Positions 29,580 through 39,217 of a DNA stretch of 39,217 nucleotides are shown one piece after another. The translations under genes were made by a program, and so were the position numbers. The DNA is from Euprymna scolopes (lineage: Eukaryota > Mollusca > Cephalopoda > Sepiida > Sepiolidae). The stretch is from NCBI GenBank assembly GCA_024364805.1, contig CM044488.1:157333224-157372440 (forward strand). Reading direction: 5' to 3'. The notes beneath the pieces are model-generated. The model ran no database searches. It saw nothing but the letters and a program-made list of their open reading frames with translations, and had not been told where the DNA came from. The stretch's first letter is position 1; each line of letters opens with the position of its first letter.

Positions 29580-30335
29580 AACGTACAAACTACAGACAAT
29601 ATAATCTTTGGTTCGATCGTTGTCAAAAGTCAAGCTATGTTGCTGACTGTTACCAATAAACCTCCATGGATAACTGTTATGTATGTAAAATATTATATAA
29701 AAAAATAAATGAAATAAATAAAGATACCACTTTCTGTGTAAGCGAATTTCTGCCCTATGGTCTCGGAAAAGACTGGGCCAATTTTTCTGATCTTTCACAC
29801 AAATATTATTTATGTCTGATACTGTTCAAATATCAGATAATAGAAAAAAATTCGATTACAAAAAAAGAATCGTCCAATCTTGACCAAATTAACACTCTAC
29901 TACAACTTACCATCACAATACACTTAAGAAAAGTTTTATAATCACACAAGCAGAAGGGCCCGGCGTATAAAATCATCAGTAAATTCTTTGGCGCGTTCGA
30001 AAATGAATGTTTCTGTTTGGAGTAAAATTCAGCCACGGTACTCAACTTTTGCATTTGGCACTTTAATTTAAGCCATTAAAACTATATATATATAAATAAT
30101 AAAATCAACTGTACTTTTTTCTTTTTAAGTGCAATGCAAACTACAGGATATTGTGAACTACCGCATATGAAGTTTCCTCCCGGTCCATCACAGTGGGTCT
30201 CCGACTAGAGCAACCAATCAATCGATGTGATAGAAAAATTAGCCATTTCACCGATTTCGATGAATAATAAAAGTATTGGAAGTGTGGAACATTCGTTGAT
30301 TCTAATTACATTCCGGGCAACGTCATCCCACCTCT
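29580..30335. other. Unassigned stretch
   Basis: AT-rich, with short featureless frames on both strands. No repeat partner seen in the window. Confidence 0.5.
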
Positions 30336-30337
30336 TG

Positions 30338-30470
<133 letters not shown>

Positions 30471-30659
30471 CTACTTAATTTACTCACATAAAATTAATAT
30501 ACGACAGCATATATTTATGCGTAAACTTTAAGTATTTACTTCAAAAGTGCTCAATACGCAGGTAGAGCTTGTTAGTAAGTTATAAAATATATATGGCGAT
30601 TATAAGCCTGAAGAGTCCTAGAGTGGATGAAGCGCGGAATATTCAGTGTAGCTTAATCG

Positions 30660-33600
30660 TCATATATATTTTATTGTTGGCGTCCTTCCGTCTAGATAGA
30701 CAATGGAGAATCGCGCCTGAAGGTTGTCATGAGTGGTGGCAACTGTTGCTGTGACTGAGGAGACCGATGCGGGAGCGGCAGATTCTGTTGCACTTCCCAC
30801 GGGGATACCCTCCGTCATGCTCTGCCGATGCTGCTGCTGATGCTGTCCTTTTGCGCCTGCCTTTCCTCTCCTCCCATGTTCATCTCGTCTCTCCTCGCCC
30901 AGTCAGACACATTTCTGGATTTGACCCTCCAGTAGTCACGGTCCGCTGCATAAGATTCAAGGTCAACAGGGTTGATGTTGCCGGATTGTATGCCCCTTTT
31001 GCACACATCATTAAATCTGAGGAGTGGTCTACCGGTTGGTCTACTGCCTGCTAAGAGCTCGCCATACAGGATGTCTTTGGGGATTCGGCCATCCTGCATG
31101 CGAACGACGTGCCTCAGCCAGAGCAGACGTTTTCATTAGAGGAGGGAGCTTAGGAGATTTGCTTTGGCAAGAACGTCTTTGTTCGAAACGCCATCCTGCC
31201 ATGTAATGCCGAAGATCTTTCTTAGATTGCGCAGATGGAAGGCATTTAGTCTGCGCTTTTGATGCTTGCAGATGGTCCATGTCTCACTGCAGTAGAGTAA
31301 GATGCTGAGGACACAGGCTTGATATATCCTCATCTTTGGGTTTATGGTCAGCATGTTGTTACTCCATGCTCTCTTTGTCAGGCGGGCCATAGCTGTTGCT
31401 GCTTTTCCGATGCGAGTGTTTAGCTCAGCATCCAGTGAGAGGTTGTTGGCAATAATGGAGGTGATAGATAGATGAAGTTGTTCACCATCTCCAGTGTGTG
31501 ATCGCTAATGGATATGCAGGGGACGTTGCTGACATCTTGAGCCATGACATTTATTTTTATGAGGCTTATTGTCAGACCAAATTCGTTGCAAGCATGGGCG
31601 AGGCGCTCAATGAGTTGTTGGAAGGTTCCCTCAAAATAGGCCGCTAATGCTGGATCATCTGCGAACAGCATTTCCCTGATGAGGGTCATGCAGACTTTAG
31701 TTTTGGCACATAGATAGACCAGGTTGAAAAGGTTTCCATCTCTTCTTGTGCGAATATAGACGCCAACTTCAGTTTCATGAAAAGCATATAGTAGCAGAAG
31801 TAAGAAAAATATGCAAAAAAGAGTTGCGGCAAGAACGCAGCCCTGTTTCCCACCACTGAGGATGGGAACAGATTCTGAAAGTGATCCATTGAATTTGACG
31901 GAACCCTTCATGTCTTCATGAAAGGAGATTATCATTCTCAGAAGTTGGGGGGGCATCCTATTTTTTGTAGTTGCACAAAGAGGTCGCTCCTGCTAACCAG
32001 GTCGAATGCCTTTGTGAGATCAATAAAAGCGAGGTACAGTAGTTTCCGCTCCTCCCGTAGTTGTCCGGAGAATACGATGTCAACAGTTGACCTCTCTGCT
32101 CTAAAACCGAATTGCACCTCTGGGTAAACTCTTTCTCTGCAAGTGACTAGAGTCTTTTCAATACAACACGAGCAAAGACCTTTCCGACAACGCTGAACAG
32201 AGAGATGCCGCAATAATTATTATTATAATAATAATTTACTTTTGTAAAGTGTTGTAATGTCACACATTTCTTTCGGAACCGAACCCTCTTTCCAGCACTG
32301 GAGCAAAAGTTGATAGAGATGATAAAAGAGAACTGTATTTTTGCTGGCCTTGATGATTGTAGGTGGAATGCCATCACCCCCTGGAGCTTTACCACTAGCA
32401 AGGGTGTAAATGGCTTCAGTGAGTTTGTCAAGGAGGGGGGATTATCCAGCTTATCCATGAGCTGGCAGGGGTGGGATGCCTTCAATTGCTGCGTTAGTGA
32501 CGATATTCTTATGTGAGTATAGCTGCTTATAGTATTCAGCCCATCTCTCCATTTGCTATCAGCAATTAGTGATGAGGTTGCCTGATTTTGACTTCATTGG
32601 TGCATTCTTAACTATACTTGGGCCGAAGGCCACCTTCAGTCCTACATACATCCCACGAATGTTTCCGCAGTCAGCAGAAAGTTGGATGTTGCTACATAGT
32701 TTCGGCCAGTATTTTCATATTCAAGCAGCTCAACGCGTTTAGCTGAGATAACTGGCTCGTATTCAGTTATTCCCGCTTCAAACTAGTCTGGATTCTTCTT
32801 TTCCTGCTTACCAAAGGTGTCCATAGCAGAGTTGTAGATGACCTCGCAAATGTATCCCCATCTCTCTTCCGCTGTATTGGTTGGACAGTCTTTTAAGGTT
32901 TCCTGGAGTGAGGCTGCAACGCACACGCGTTGGGAAAGGAGGTGAAGGCTATATTTATTCGAGGTCGTCCTTTTGGCTTGACGTTGTCGATTTTTTTAGG
33001 TTTGATACAGACTTTAGCTGCAACTAGCGTCTGGTCAGTATCGTAGTCTGCACTGTGATTGCTGCGAGTATCCCGAGCATGGTTCAGCGAATTTCTTCTG
33101 GTAATGATAAGATCTAGTTTGTGCTAATGACGAGACCTGGGGTGCCGCCAAGACACTCTGTGATATGACTTTGTTTTGAAAAATATGTTTGTGATGCATA
33201 AGTCATTGAATGAACACAACTCAAGGAGTCTCTGTCCATTTTCGTTCATCTTGCTGATAACAAAATGACCGATGCAACAAGGGCAGGAGTCACGGTCGGC
33301 TCCGATACGGGCATTAAAATCACCGAGGAGGCATAGTTTATCTGAGGCAGGAATTGTCTTTATGGTGCTCTCTAGCTCCTCCTAGAACTCGCCATTTACC
33401 TCAGCACTAGAGTTGGGAGCGTAGTTACTCAGGATATTCATTGGGCCTGATTTGCTGGAGAGACGCATAGGGAGGATTCTTGGCGTGTCTTTGGATGAAA
33501 GTTCAACTGCGAACAGTAGGCTGTTCTTCACTGCCAGTCCAACACAGTGTGGGCATGGCTCCTCTGGTTCCTTGCCTTGCCAGAAAAAAGTGTAATCCTG

Positions 33601-34400
33601 TTCTCTGATGCTGCCACTGTCTGCGAGTCTTGTCTCCTGCACGATTGTAATGTCAATGTCCTGTCTCCTGCAGGATTGCAATGTCCATTTATTATAGCTG
33701 TCTCTCTTGCGTCGTCAATTTGCTGGAGATTATTTGAGAGTTCAGGACACATAGTCCTTACATTCCCAGTTGCCAGTGTTAGCGCTGGCGGCTTTTAAAA
33801 CTTTAAAGATTTGGTTTTGGTTTTTGCAGGTGCACAGGTTCTGATCTGATTTTCGGATTTTGTCCCGCAATGAAGCAAACAGACCGTGGCGAGTCAGCAT
33901 CTAATTGACCGGGGGCTGTTCGGCTTAAGGCGGGCGATGGCTGACTAGTCGGAATTTCGATGATCCCTCCCATCGTCGGAGGCAACCCATAGCGCCCAAG
34001 CTTACGCCAATATGCTCAAGGGTCGTAACTACCGTCTCCCGTGTTGTTTCTGTCGCTGGAGCAGCGGCAATCCAGGGCACGAGCCTGGGCAAAATGTACA
34101 GAGGTACTAATCTGCCCAGTACTTAAGACCCCCCTCTCGACCTACCTAGTGTGTTCCAAAGGAAAACAGAGCAGTACGTGTTTGGCACCAGTTTAGTTGC
34201 AGGAGTTGCCAGAGTCAGTTTGCACAGCACACTGATCCGCCTTCGGGGCTCCACTCCTGATTTGATAGGTTTACTCCCCTACACTTGACCGTTGGATCAT
34301 TAATCTCTTCCGCCCTCTCGTCGTTGACAAATTAGCAGCAGTTCCTCCGCCTAGATTAGTGATGCAGTGTAAACATCACCCCCCTCAGGTGGTTTAGCCC
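30660..34400 (-). mobile_element. LINE family C, near-complete APE/RT element
   Basis: A minus-strand non-LTR retrotransposon of about 3.7 kb. Going down from 34.4 kb: a 5' UTR-like GC-richer lead, then TLATGNVRTMCPELS (33.78 kb) opening an APE-type endonuclease with VQETRLADSGS, SNYAPNSSAEV, GDFNARIGADRDSCP (33.32 kb) and SWRHPRSRH, ending SADYDTDQTLV, where the usual DH is DQ. The RT part starts about 32.56 kb and has GFRAERSTVD, FIDLTKAFDLVSR (motif A), GGKQGCVLAATLF (motif B), LFADDPALAAY (motif C, 31.66 kb) and FGLTISLIKINVM. The C-terminal part has LLYCSETWTICKHQKRRLNA, ITWQDGVSNKDV and DGRIPKDILYGELLAGSRPT, ending about 30.82 kb. It carries scattered stops, frame shifts and a deletion near 31.43 kb. 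The layout is RTE-like to my eye; the clade is tentative. It is an insertion, not a host gene. Confidence 0.92.
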
Positions 34401-34567
34401 ACCAGCTGAAGCGGTGTACCAGGATGAGACGCTTGGAGTTAGCACGTGAGAAATTAGGAGGTGGATGGGGTCCAGTGGCACTCATCTGTCCTATAAGGTA
34501 GGACACAGTATGCCAAGCTTCCAAAGGTGTAGGGGGCGCTGGAGTGTAGGGGCACTGGATAGGGGTA

Positions 34568-34606
<39 letters not shown>
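34568..34606. repeat. (TA)n microsatellite
   Basis: About 39 bp of TA units, upstream (on minus) of the LINE C 5' end. Confidence 0.98.
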
Positions 34607-34608
<2 letters not shown>

Positions 34609-34713
34609 AGCAAATATTTCATAAAACATGTTAAAAAACACTTTGAAAAAGTTAAAAAAATAGTTAATCTGAAAAAGAAACACTTAATAAGTGGATAATC
34701 CTTAATCCGCGTA

Positions 34714-34743
34714 GTTTTGAAGAAATACTTTCCTTCTCATCAG
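34714..34743 (-). ncRNA. Hammerhead-like core (degenerate)
   Basis: Read on minus: CTGATGA (34743-34737), a GAAG/CTTC stem with a long loop, then AAAAC (34718-34714) where a hammerhead has GAAAC. It lies 135 bp from a better core on the opposite strand. It may be a relic from a Penelope-like element or chance. Confidence 0.25.
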
Positions 34744-34877
34744 AGGGTAGGAATTAGCAAAATGCGGAATCGGATTTTGCATACAGTATTTAATGAAACT
34801 GGAAGTAAGTCAAGTTTTATTTTATTTTATATATATATATATACTAGCCTGGATAATGCTAAGAGATCTCTTGTCGC

Positions 34878-34903
34878 CTGATGATGTCTTTTAAGACTGA
34901 AAC
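34878..34903 (+). ncRNA. Hammerhead-like ribozyme core
   Basis: CTGATGA (34878-34884), a stem GTCT/AGAC with TTTA loop, and GAAAC (34899-34903): both conserved core boxes of the hammerhead ribozyme are exact and correctly spaced. Stem III is less sure; AGTAAA (34904-34909) could pair with TTTACT (34974-34979) across a long loop, and stem I is not obvious. No retroelement frame is recognisable within a few hundred bases. Confidence 0.4.
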
Positions 34904-34904
34904 A

Positions 34905-35320
34905 GTAAATTTAATGTAGTGAGTTATGGTAATTAATTAAGTACTATCAACAACCTCGTTGAAATTTAATGTTTTTACTATTGAGTTTTTTTAACCTGAA
35001 ATATATATCTATATATATTGCTAATATATTTGTATGTAATTTAACAACTTAGAGCAGTCATTACATACAAATGAATAACGTAAACTTCTAATTTAGTTAG
35101 TGCAATAGAAAAATTGTAATTAAATACTTGAGAACAGTAACATTATGTAAACAATCACAAAAGAAAAATGTTTCCAAAGAAGGAGTTGCGTTGCTCATTG
35201 AAGAATACGGGAAAACCTAGAAACCTGGTATTTCTGCAAATAATTTACACAGATGGTGCATTCATTTATTAGCACAAAGTTCATCCCAGGATTGTGCAAG
35301 TTATAATTTGATGAACAATA
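34905..35320. other. Unassigned AT-rich stretch
   Basis: Holds the direct word AAATTTAATGT twice (34907 and 34962) and nothing else I can name; possibly the remains of the element that carried the hammerhead-like cores. Confidence 0.4.
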
Positions 35321-35324
35321 CGCC

Positions 35325-35850
35325 TGAAAGTGCCCTGTACCTCTACACGGTCACCATTCGCCCATGTATGGAGCATTGTTGTCATATTGATTCTGCAGTA
35401 TTTTAGTGTATCTACTACTAGTTTCTTACTCTTGGACAGGGTTCAAAAGAGAGTCGCCAACATAATTAGTCCCGAAATGTCAGCTAAACTTCAATGTCTG
35501 TCCCATCGACAAAATGTTGCATCCCTTTGAATGTTTTACAAGTATTTTAATGGTAGATGCTCGAACGAAAACAAACCCTTGTACCCCCTTGGCGTAAATA
35601 CCCCCGACAAACCGGACAAGCAGTAAGTCGCACCTTACAGGGTAGAGATCTCCAGATGTAAGACAGCCTTCTACTCTAATAGTTTCTTCCCCTTCCAGGT
35701 TCCTGCTTCACCAACTGAACTGATATGCAGAAGTTCAAGTGTAATGTAAACATACATCTTGCTGTTCCACCCCCTACATAGTATCCATGCAATTTATGTC
35801 TCAGATAGTAGCCCCCTACATCAAAGTGGCAGTGTGAAAATGCAATATAT
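35325..35850 (+). mobile_element. LINE family B, decayed copy
   Basis: Matches 16150-16800 from the ALYLYTVTIRPCMEHCCH-equivalent block (frames mixed) through LDRVQKRVANIISPEMSAKL and the CATCGACAAAATGTTGCATC block to the 3' UTR with AGTAGCCCCCTACATCAAAG. A short insertion splits the CCHIWAG block near 35390. The 5' part is truncated further than in the other copies. It ends close to the (TA)n tract at 35953. Confidence 0.78.
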
Positions 35851-35950
35851 ACCAACACTGTCGGCCAAAATAATTGTGCGCAATGCTGTGACTAACAAAA
35901 GATAAACTTTCCGAGCATGAATGTATCTATCCTTATTTAATGTGATATCT

Positions 35951-35952
<2 letters not shown>

Positions 35953-36033
<81 letters not shown>
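35953..36033. repeat. (TA)n microsatellite
   Basis: About 81 bp of TA units. Confidence 0.98.
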
Positions 36034-36034
<1 letters not shown>

Positions 36035-36125
36035 CTAGTGAAATACCTATTGAACACTCAACATTGATTATCTTTAAAGTTGCTCAATAAACAAATAATA
36101 TTATCGATCAAAAAGTAATTTTTTT

Positions 36126-36716
36126 TTGCTATCCCTTTCTCGATTTCCACTGTTGGAGGCCATCTTTAAAAGAAGCCGGTTTCATTTTTTAATGCCTTCT
36201 TATTGTTTTAATCTATTCAATTCATTCAATGGACTCGATGGAAATATTCTTCATCGTCTTCTCTTTCTTCTTCTTCCTTTTCTTTTTCTTCGCATCATCC
36301 TTGTCACCATTGTTATTGTTATTGTCGTTTCAAATGATATTTTTGGCTTTGATTTAGCTTTTCGTATGGTGTTTTATTTAAAATCAAAAACAAAGGCAAG
36401 GGAATGCCTTTTGGAGATGTTCCGTAGAAGGCCACGACGACAACGACGTCTTCAAAACTTGTATCCTTGTCCCCCTACCCTATTCACCCAAATGTGTGTG
36501 TATTTCTGTTCGCCGATCGTTACTGACCCAAGCGCCATTTTAAATGTCAAAGAAGGCGCACGTGGACAATGTGGAGAGGAACACGAGGTGAGAAATGCGC
36601 CTCCGGAAAGCGGAGAGCGCGCTCGGAGAACAATCGACGCATTTGAATGGCGACTAATCACGCTATTAAACAAAAGAGAAAGATTAAATGTACAAAGCCT
36701 TTCCAGCGATTGGTAG
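36126..36716 (+). CDS. Unassigned ORF, 196 codons, CpG-rich
   Basis: The longest frame that is not obviously transposon or simple repeat. The first third comes from a pyrimidine-rich tract (CTTCTTCTTCC words) that yields a hydrophobic stretch (LLFLLLPFLFLRIILVTIVI), so that segment may be compositional. From about codon 90 it is basic, then polar (RRRPRRQRRL, GEEHEVRNAPPESGERARR). No known domain. The DNA from 36420 to 36665 has more than twenty CpG in about 245 bp, unlike its AT-rich surroundings. It could be a host exon/promoter region, an older element, or chance. The start codon is arbitrary. Confidence 0.22.
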   Translation: MLSLSRFPLLEAIFKRSRFHFLMPSYCFNLFNSFNGLDGNILHRLLFLLLPFLFLRIILVTIVIVIVVSNDIFGFDLAFRMVFYLKSKTKARECLLEMFRRRPRRQRRLQNLYPCPPTLFTQMCVYFCSPIVTDPSAILNVKEGARGQCGEEHEVRNAPPESGERARRTIDAFEWRLITLLNKRERLNVQSLSSDW

Positions 36717-36719
36717 AGT

Positions 36720-37087
36720 ATTTAAAAAAAGACGAAATTAATTTCAAGTAAAACAAATAAAGCCAGCAGATAAAATAACAACCAGTCGTGTAATGAGAAA
36801 ATTTCAAACAAAAACAAATCAAATATCAATGTAAAAAAAGACATGAATTGAAAGAATAAAACAAACAAAAAAAATGGTATAACTTTCCCTTCCTGTCCAT
36901 TTCTACATCCCGGAGTATTGTGATATTTTGAACAAGTTAATTCTTGAAATGAAAATAATAAACAGTCTGTTCGTTAAGAATGCCGGCATAAATATTGTAA
37001 CAATAGGAAGCGAATAATAAACGCGATTGCTAATAAAAAGTGGCGAACATAGGGGTGTGCTGGCAGAGGAGGGAATTAATTTTGAAA

Positions 37088-37090
<3 letters not shown>
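36720..37090. other. Unassigned A-rich stretch
   Basis: A-rich words (AAACAAA, AAAAAAGAC) and no coherent frame. Confidence 0.5.

Positions 37091-37094
<4 letters not shown>

Positions 37095-37145
<51 letters not shown>
37095..37145. repeat. (TA)n microsatellite
   Basis: About 50 bp of TA units. Confidence 0.98.
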
Positions 37146-37147
<2 letters not shown>

Positions 37148-37325
37148 TAGGATTTAAATGTAAATGGGCAAAAGTTATAGGCTTAGTATGTGTGCTATAT
37201 ACTAAATGCATAGCTGATATCGTTAGAGTTGTGCTCATTTTTGAATTAAATATAAATCCCTAATTATTCTATTATACTGTGCATCGAACGGATACCATAA
37301 AACTTAATTCTCAGCACCTTATTAT

Positions 37326-37560
37326 AACAAAGATCCACAAAAATTTCAGTCCTATCAGTCCACTAGTTTTCGAGAAATTTTTCTACAGTTAATATGGTAT
37401 TGTTGTGACTTATTCCTATGAATTTCTAACTATGCAGCGGATGGATATGATAATATTTAGGTCGTTGCATCTTTTCATAACAAAGTTCCAGACAATATTT
37501 TTGCCCGATCGGCCAAGTAGTTTCTGGGAGAAAGTGCAACAGACAGACATACAGACAGAA
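37326..37560. repeat. Diverged tandem repeat, period ~153 bp, with GACA tail
   Basis: Two units share AACAAAG.TCCA.A.AA..TTT, a C.GATC.G.CCA-type word, AGT.CTAGTTTT and GAGAAA. The first begins at 37326, the second at 37479. The second runs into CAACAGACAGACATACAGAC and then the CA tract, an arrangement like the GACA runs at 15177 and 17674. Confidence 0.45.
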
Positions 37561-37576
37561 CGAAAAACTAAGAAAA

Positions 37577-37630
37577 ACACACACACACATACACACACAT
37601 ACACACGCGCGTGCGCGCACACACACACAC
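37577..37630. repeat. (CA)n tract with CGCG core
   Basis: CA units with a CGCGCGTGCGCGC centre, an alternating purine-pyrimidine tract that could adopt Z-DNA. Confidence 0.95.
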
Positions 37631-37640
37631 ATATATATTT

Positions 37641-37690
37641 GTAAATATATGCTTTACTAGTAAATACATGTTTTACTGTTAAATACGTTT
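37641..37690. repeat. Short minisatellite, ~20-bp unit
   Basis: Nearly three units of TAAATAYATGYTTTACTRGT. Confidence 0.75.
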
Positions 37691-38160
37691 TACCCCGGTC
37701 TCATTGTTTTACTAACCTGGGAGGATAATACCATAGTACTGAACGTATCATACACTATTCCAAAAAAGTTGGTAAGTACTGAAACTGTGATATAAGTAAG
37801 GTATAGATTATAACTTATCTCCTCCAAAAAGTAGATAGAAAGTAAGAACAAAGAAGTAGACAATCCCCCATAAAGTTTGAAGGTAATGTCATGACAAAAG
37901 AACATTACATTATCCACCCCCCCACAAAAGATGATCTAATTATTAGTACAAAAACGGTGAAGTTTAATAATGGGACGCCAATCTAACAATTACGCATCCC
38001 CCATAAAGTTTGACTCAGTCATAATAAAATATAATACAATAATATATTAATTCAGATTTTTTTTCTTTCGTTTAAAAATGCTTACTCATAAAACATTATA
38101 TTTAATTGTTCTTTAGCCTTTTAAAGTTTGATTGTGGTATCTATTCTCAACACTTTTGAT
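37691..38160. other. Unassigned stretch with a repeated word
   Basis: CCCCCATAAAGTTTGA occurs at about 37866 and 37999 in the same orientation, otherwise nothing recognised. This may be the trace of an older duplicated repeat. Confidence 0.45.
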
Positions 38161-38164
38161 GAAA

Positions 38165-38400
38165 TTATTACGTAAGTAGCAGACAGCCTGGCAGTGCTCG
38201 GTCGTAAAATACGCTTACACATGATATTTCAATATTGCAGATTTCGTATGTATTATTATATTTATTGGACTCAATATATAGTAATGATTAAAAAAAAATG
38301 ACTCCTGAGCCAACATCGAGAATCGAAGCCAAAACACTTAGCTTACGATTTATTTTTTCTTTTGACGTTAATGCCTGAGCTATAAAGACATGTTTACTGC
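38165..38400 (-). mobile_element. Helitron-like element, 3' half (minus)
   Basis: Reverse complement of the family at 18934-19832. On minus: an A box-like TAGCTCAGGCA (38382-38372), a B box-like GGCTTCGATTC (38330-38320), ACATACGAAATCTGCAATAT and AAGCGTATTTTACGACCGAG near 38200. The terminal CTAG is lost and the 5' half is not recognisable. Confidence 0.5.
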
Positions 38401-38621
38401 AAGACTAAAAATCAAAACTTGAACCAATAGTTATTACGTTACACATGCATATTCTAAATGCGTCGTTCGACCTTCACCTTGCAAATTCCATTTTTTTTTG
38501 AATTTTCACAATTTTGCATCGATTTTCCCTGACTGAAATCCAAAGATAAAATTTCGGATTCGTTTGAATACCCATATATTAAGTTTCATGTCCGCAGACA
38601 GAAGAATTTGGTAGGCAAAAT

Positions 38622-38626
<5 letters not shown>

Positions 38627-38715
<89 letters not shown>
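38627..38715. repeat. (TA)n microsatellite
   Basis: About 89 bp of TA units. Confidence 0.98.
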
Positions 38716-38716
<1 letters not shown>

Positions 38717-38719
38717 GCA

Positions 38720-39217
38720 TACATAAATATATAGAGAAAGAATTTGTGTTTCCTATAAATTTTTTACGCAAATATTACGCAAGTATAAATCATGTAGAAT
38801 ATTTACATGAATACAATTACACGTAATAGTTAACTAAAGATAATCATTACATAAGAAAATCGAACAAAAAAACTAAATGAATGTTTAACTACATTTTTTG
38901 CAGGTGAATGCAATTTCACAACCCATAAATAATAATGTTGTATTTTCCTTTTAAATGAATAGAAAAAAGACTTTTATGTGAATATAAAATAAAAAACAAT
39001 CTTTTTATATGAATATCAATACAATAAAAAAATATAGGAACATATCAGTAAATGTGATAATAAAATTGAAAAATGTATAGAAGATTAATTTATTAGAAGT
39101 TGTTGATGAAAATATATGCAAATAAAAACTACTCAAAGACTTGTGCTTCATACACAATCGTAATAAAAATTCTTATATATATATATAAGTTTCGTGGCTA
39201 AATTTTAAATTCTGAAA
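38720..39217. other. Unassigned AT-rich end of window
   Basis: Very AT-rich, with short repeated words such as TTTTATRTGAATAT (about 38973 and 39003). No gene seen. Confidence 0.55.

Noticed and set aside
36200-36350. A transmembrane protein segment
   Set aside because: The hydrophobic residues come from a pyrimidine-rich low-complexity tract; no evidence for translation.

Overview
The window looks like AT-rich, gene-poor nuclear DNA of an animal. It holds several non-LTR retrotransposon lineages, tRNA-derived SINE relics, Helitron-like and TIR DNA transposons, one Ty3/Gypsy fossil, at least ten (TA)n arrays, long (ATT)n, (CA)n and minisatellite tracts, and a 335-bp assembly gap. The LINE protein types and the heavy TA/ATT load fit a marine lophotrochozoan. 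A mollusc, perhaps a coleoid cephalopod, is my best guess from recall; nothing here proves it. I found no host protein-coding gene, rRNA or functional tRNA that I would defend.

Layout. 1-4.3 kb is a mosaic of a YMDD-type LINE (family D: RT fragment on minus, C-terminal end on plus, another fragment on minus) with copies of a ~300-bp repeat, X, whose 3' ends abut trinucleotide tracts. A pogo/Tigger-like MITE is nested in the first X copy. 4.4-5.2 kb has an inverted-repeat element with a 72-bp duplicated arm, joined to a hairpin repeat Y. 5.3-7.0 kb is a nested stack: a minus-strand Jockey/CR1-like LINE (family A) split by a plus-strand relative (family B), next to a LINE tail with a CCHC-like knuckle. 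7.4-9.0 kb is low-complexity DNA and a Helitron-like 3' end. 9.1-10.0 and 12.2-13.7 kb are two plus-strand family A copies; between them lie triplet-rich DNA, an X copy, a SINE and a Y copy. 13.8-14.3 kb is a TG-rich minisatellite followed by a second SINE head.

15.3-16.8 kb has a diverged tandem duplication and a family B copy. 17.3-17.5 kb has a perfect 44-bp inverted repeat. 18.9-19.8 kb carries two head-to-tail Helitron-like elements, each with tRNA-like A and B boxes inside. 20.8-23.8 kb is an old broken Ty3/Gypsy pol region on minus. 24.1-27.3 kb has a decayed family B copy, two copies of repeat Z and AT-rich tandem repeats. After the gap, 28.7-29.6 kb is a maT-type mariner relic inserted in a TA array. 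30.6-34.4 kb is the largest element, a nearly complete minus-strand endonuclease/RT LINE (family C). 34.7-34.9 kb holds two hammerhead-like cores, and 35.3-35.9 kb another family B copy. 36.1-36.7 kb is a CpG-rich patch that is the best place to look for host exon or promoter sequence. The rest is AT-rich and unassigned.

The elements interact as a transposon community, not a pathway: LINEs probably supplied the machinery that moved X and the SINEs, later elements landed in earlier ones, and microsatellites grew at element tails. The most unusual signals are the tandem Helitron-like units with internal tRNA-like promoter boxes, the hammerhead-like cores, the perfect inverted repeat, and X with its triplet tails. 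All similarities were judged by eye, without database searches.
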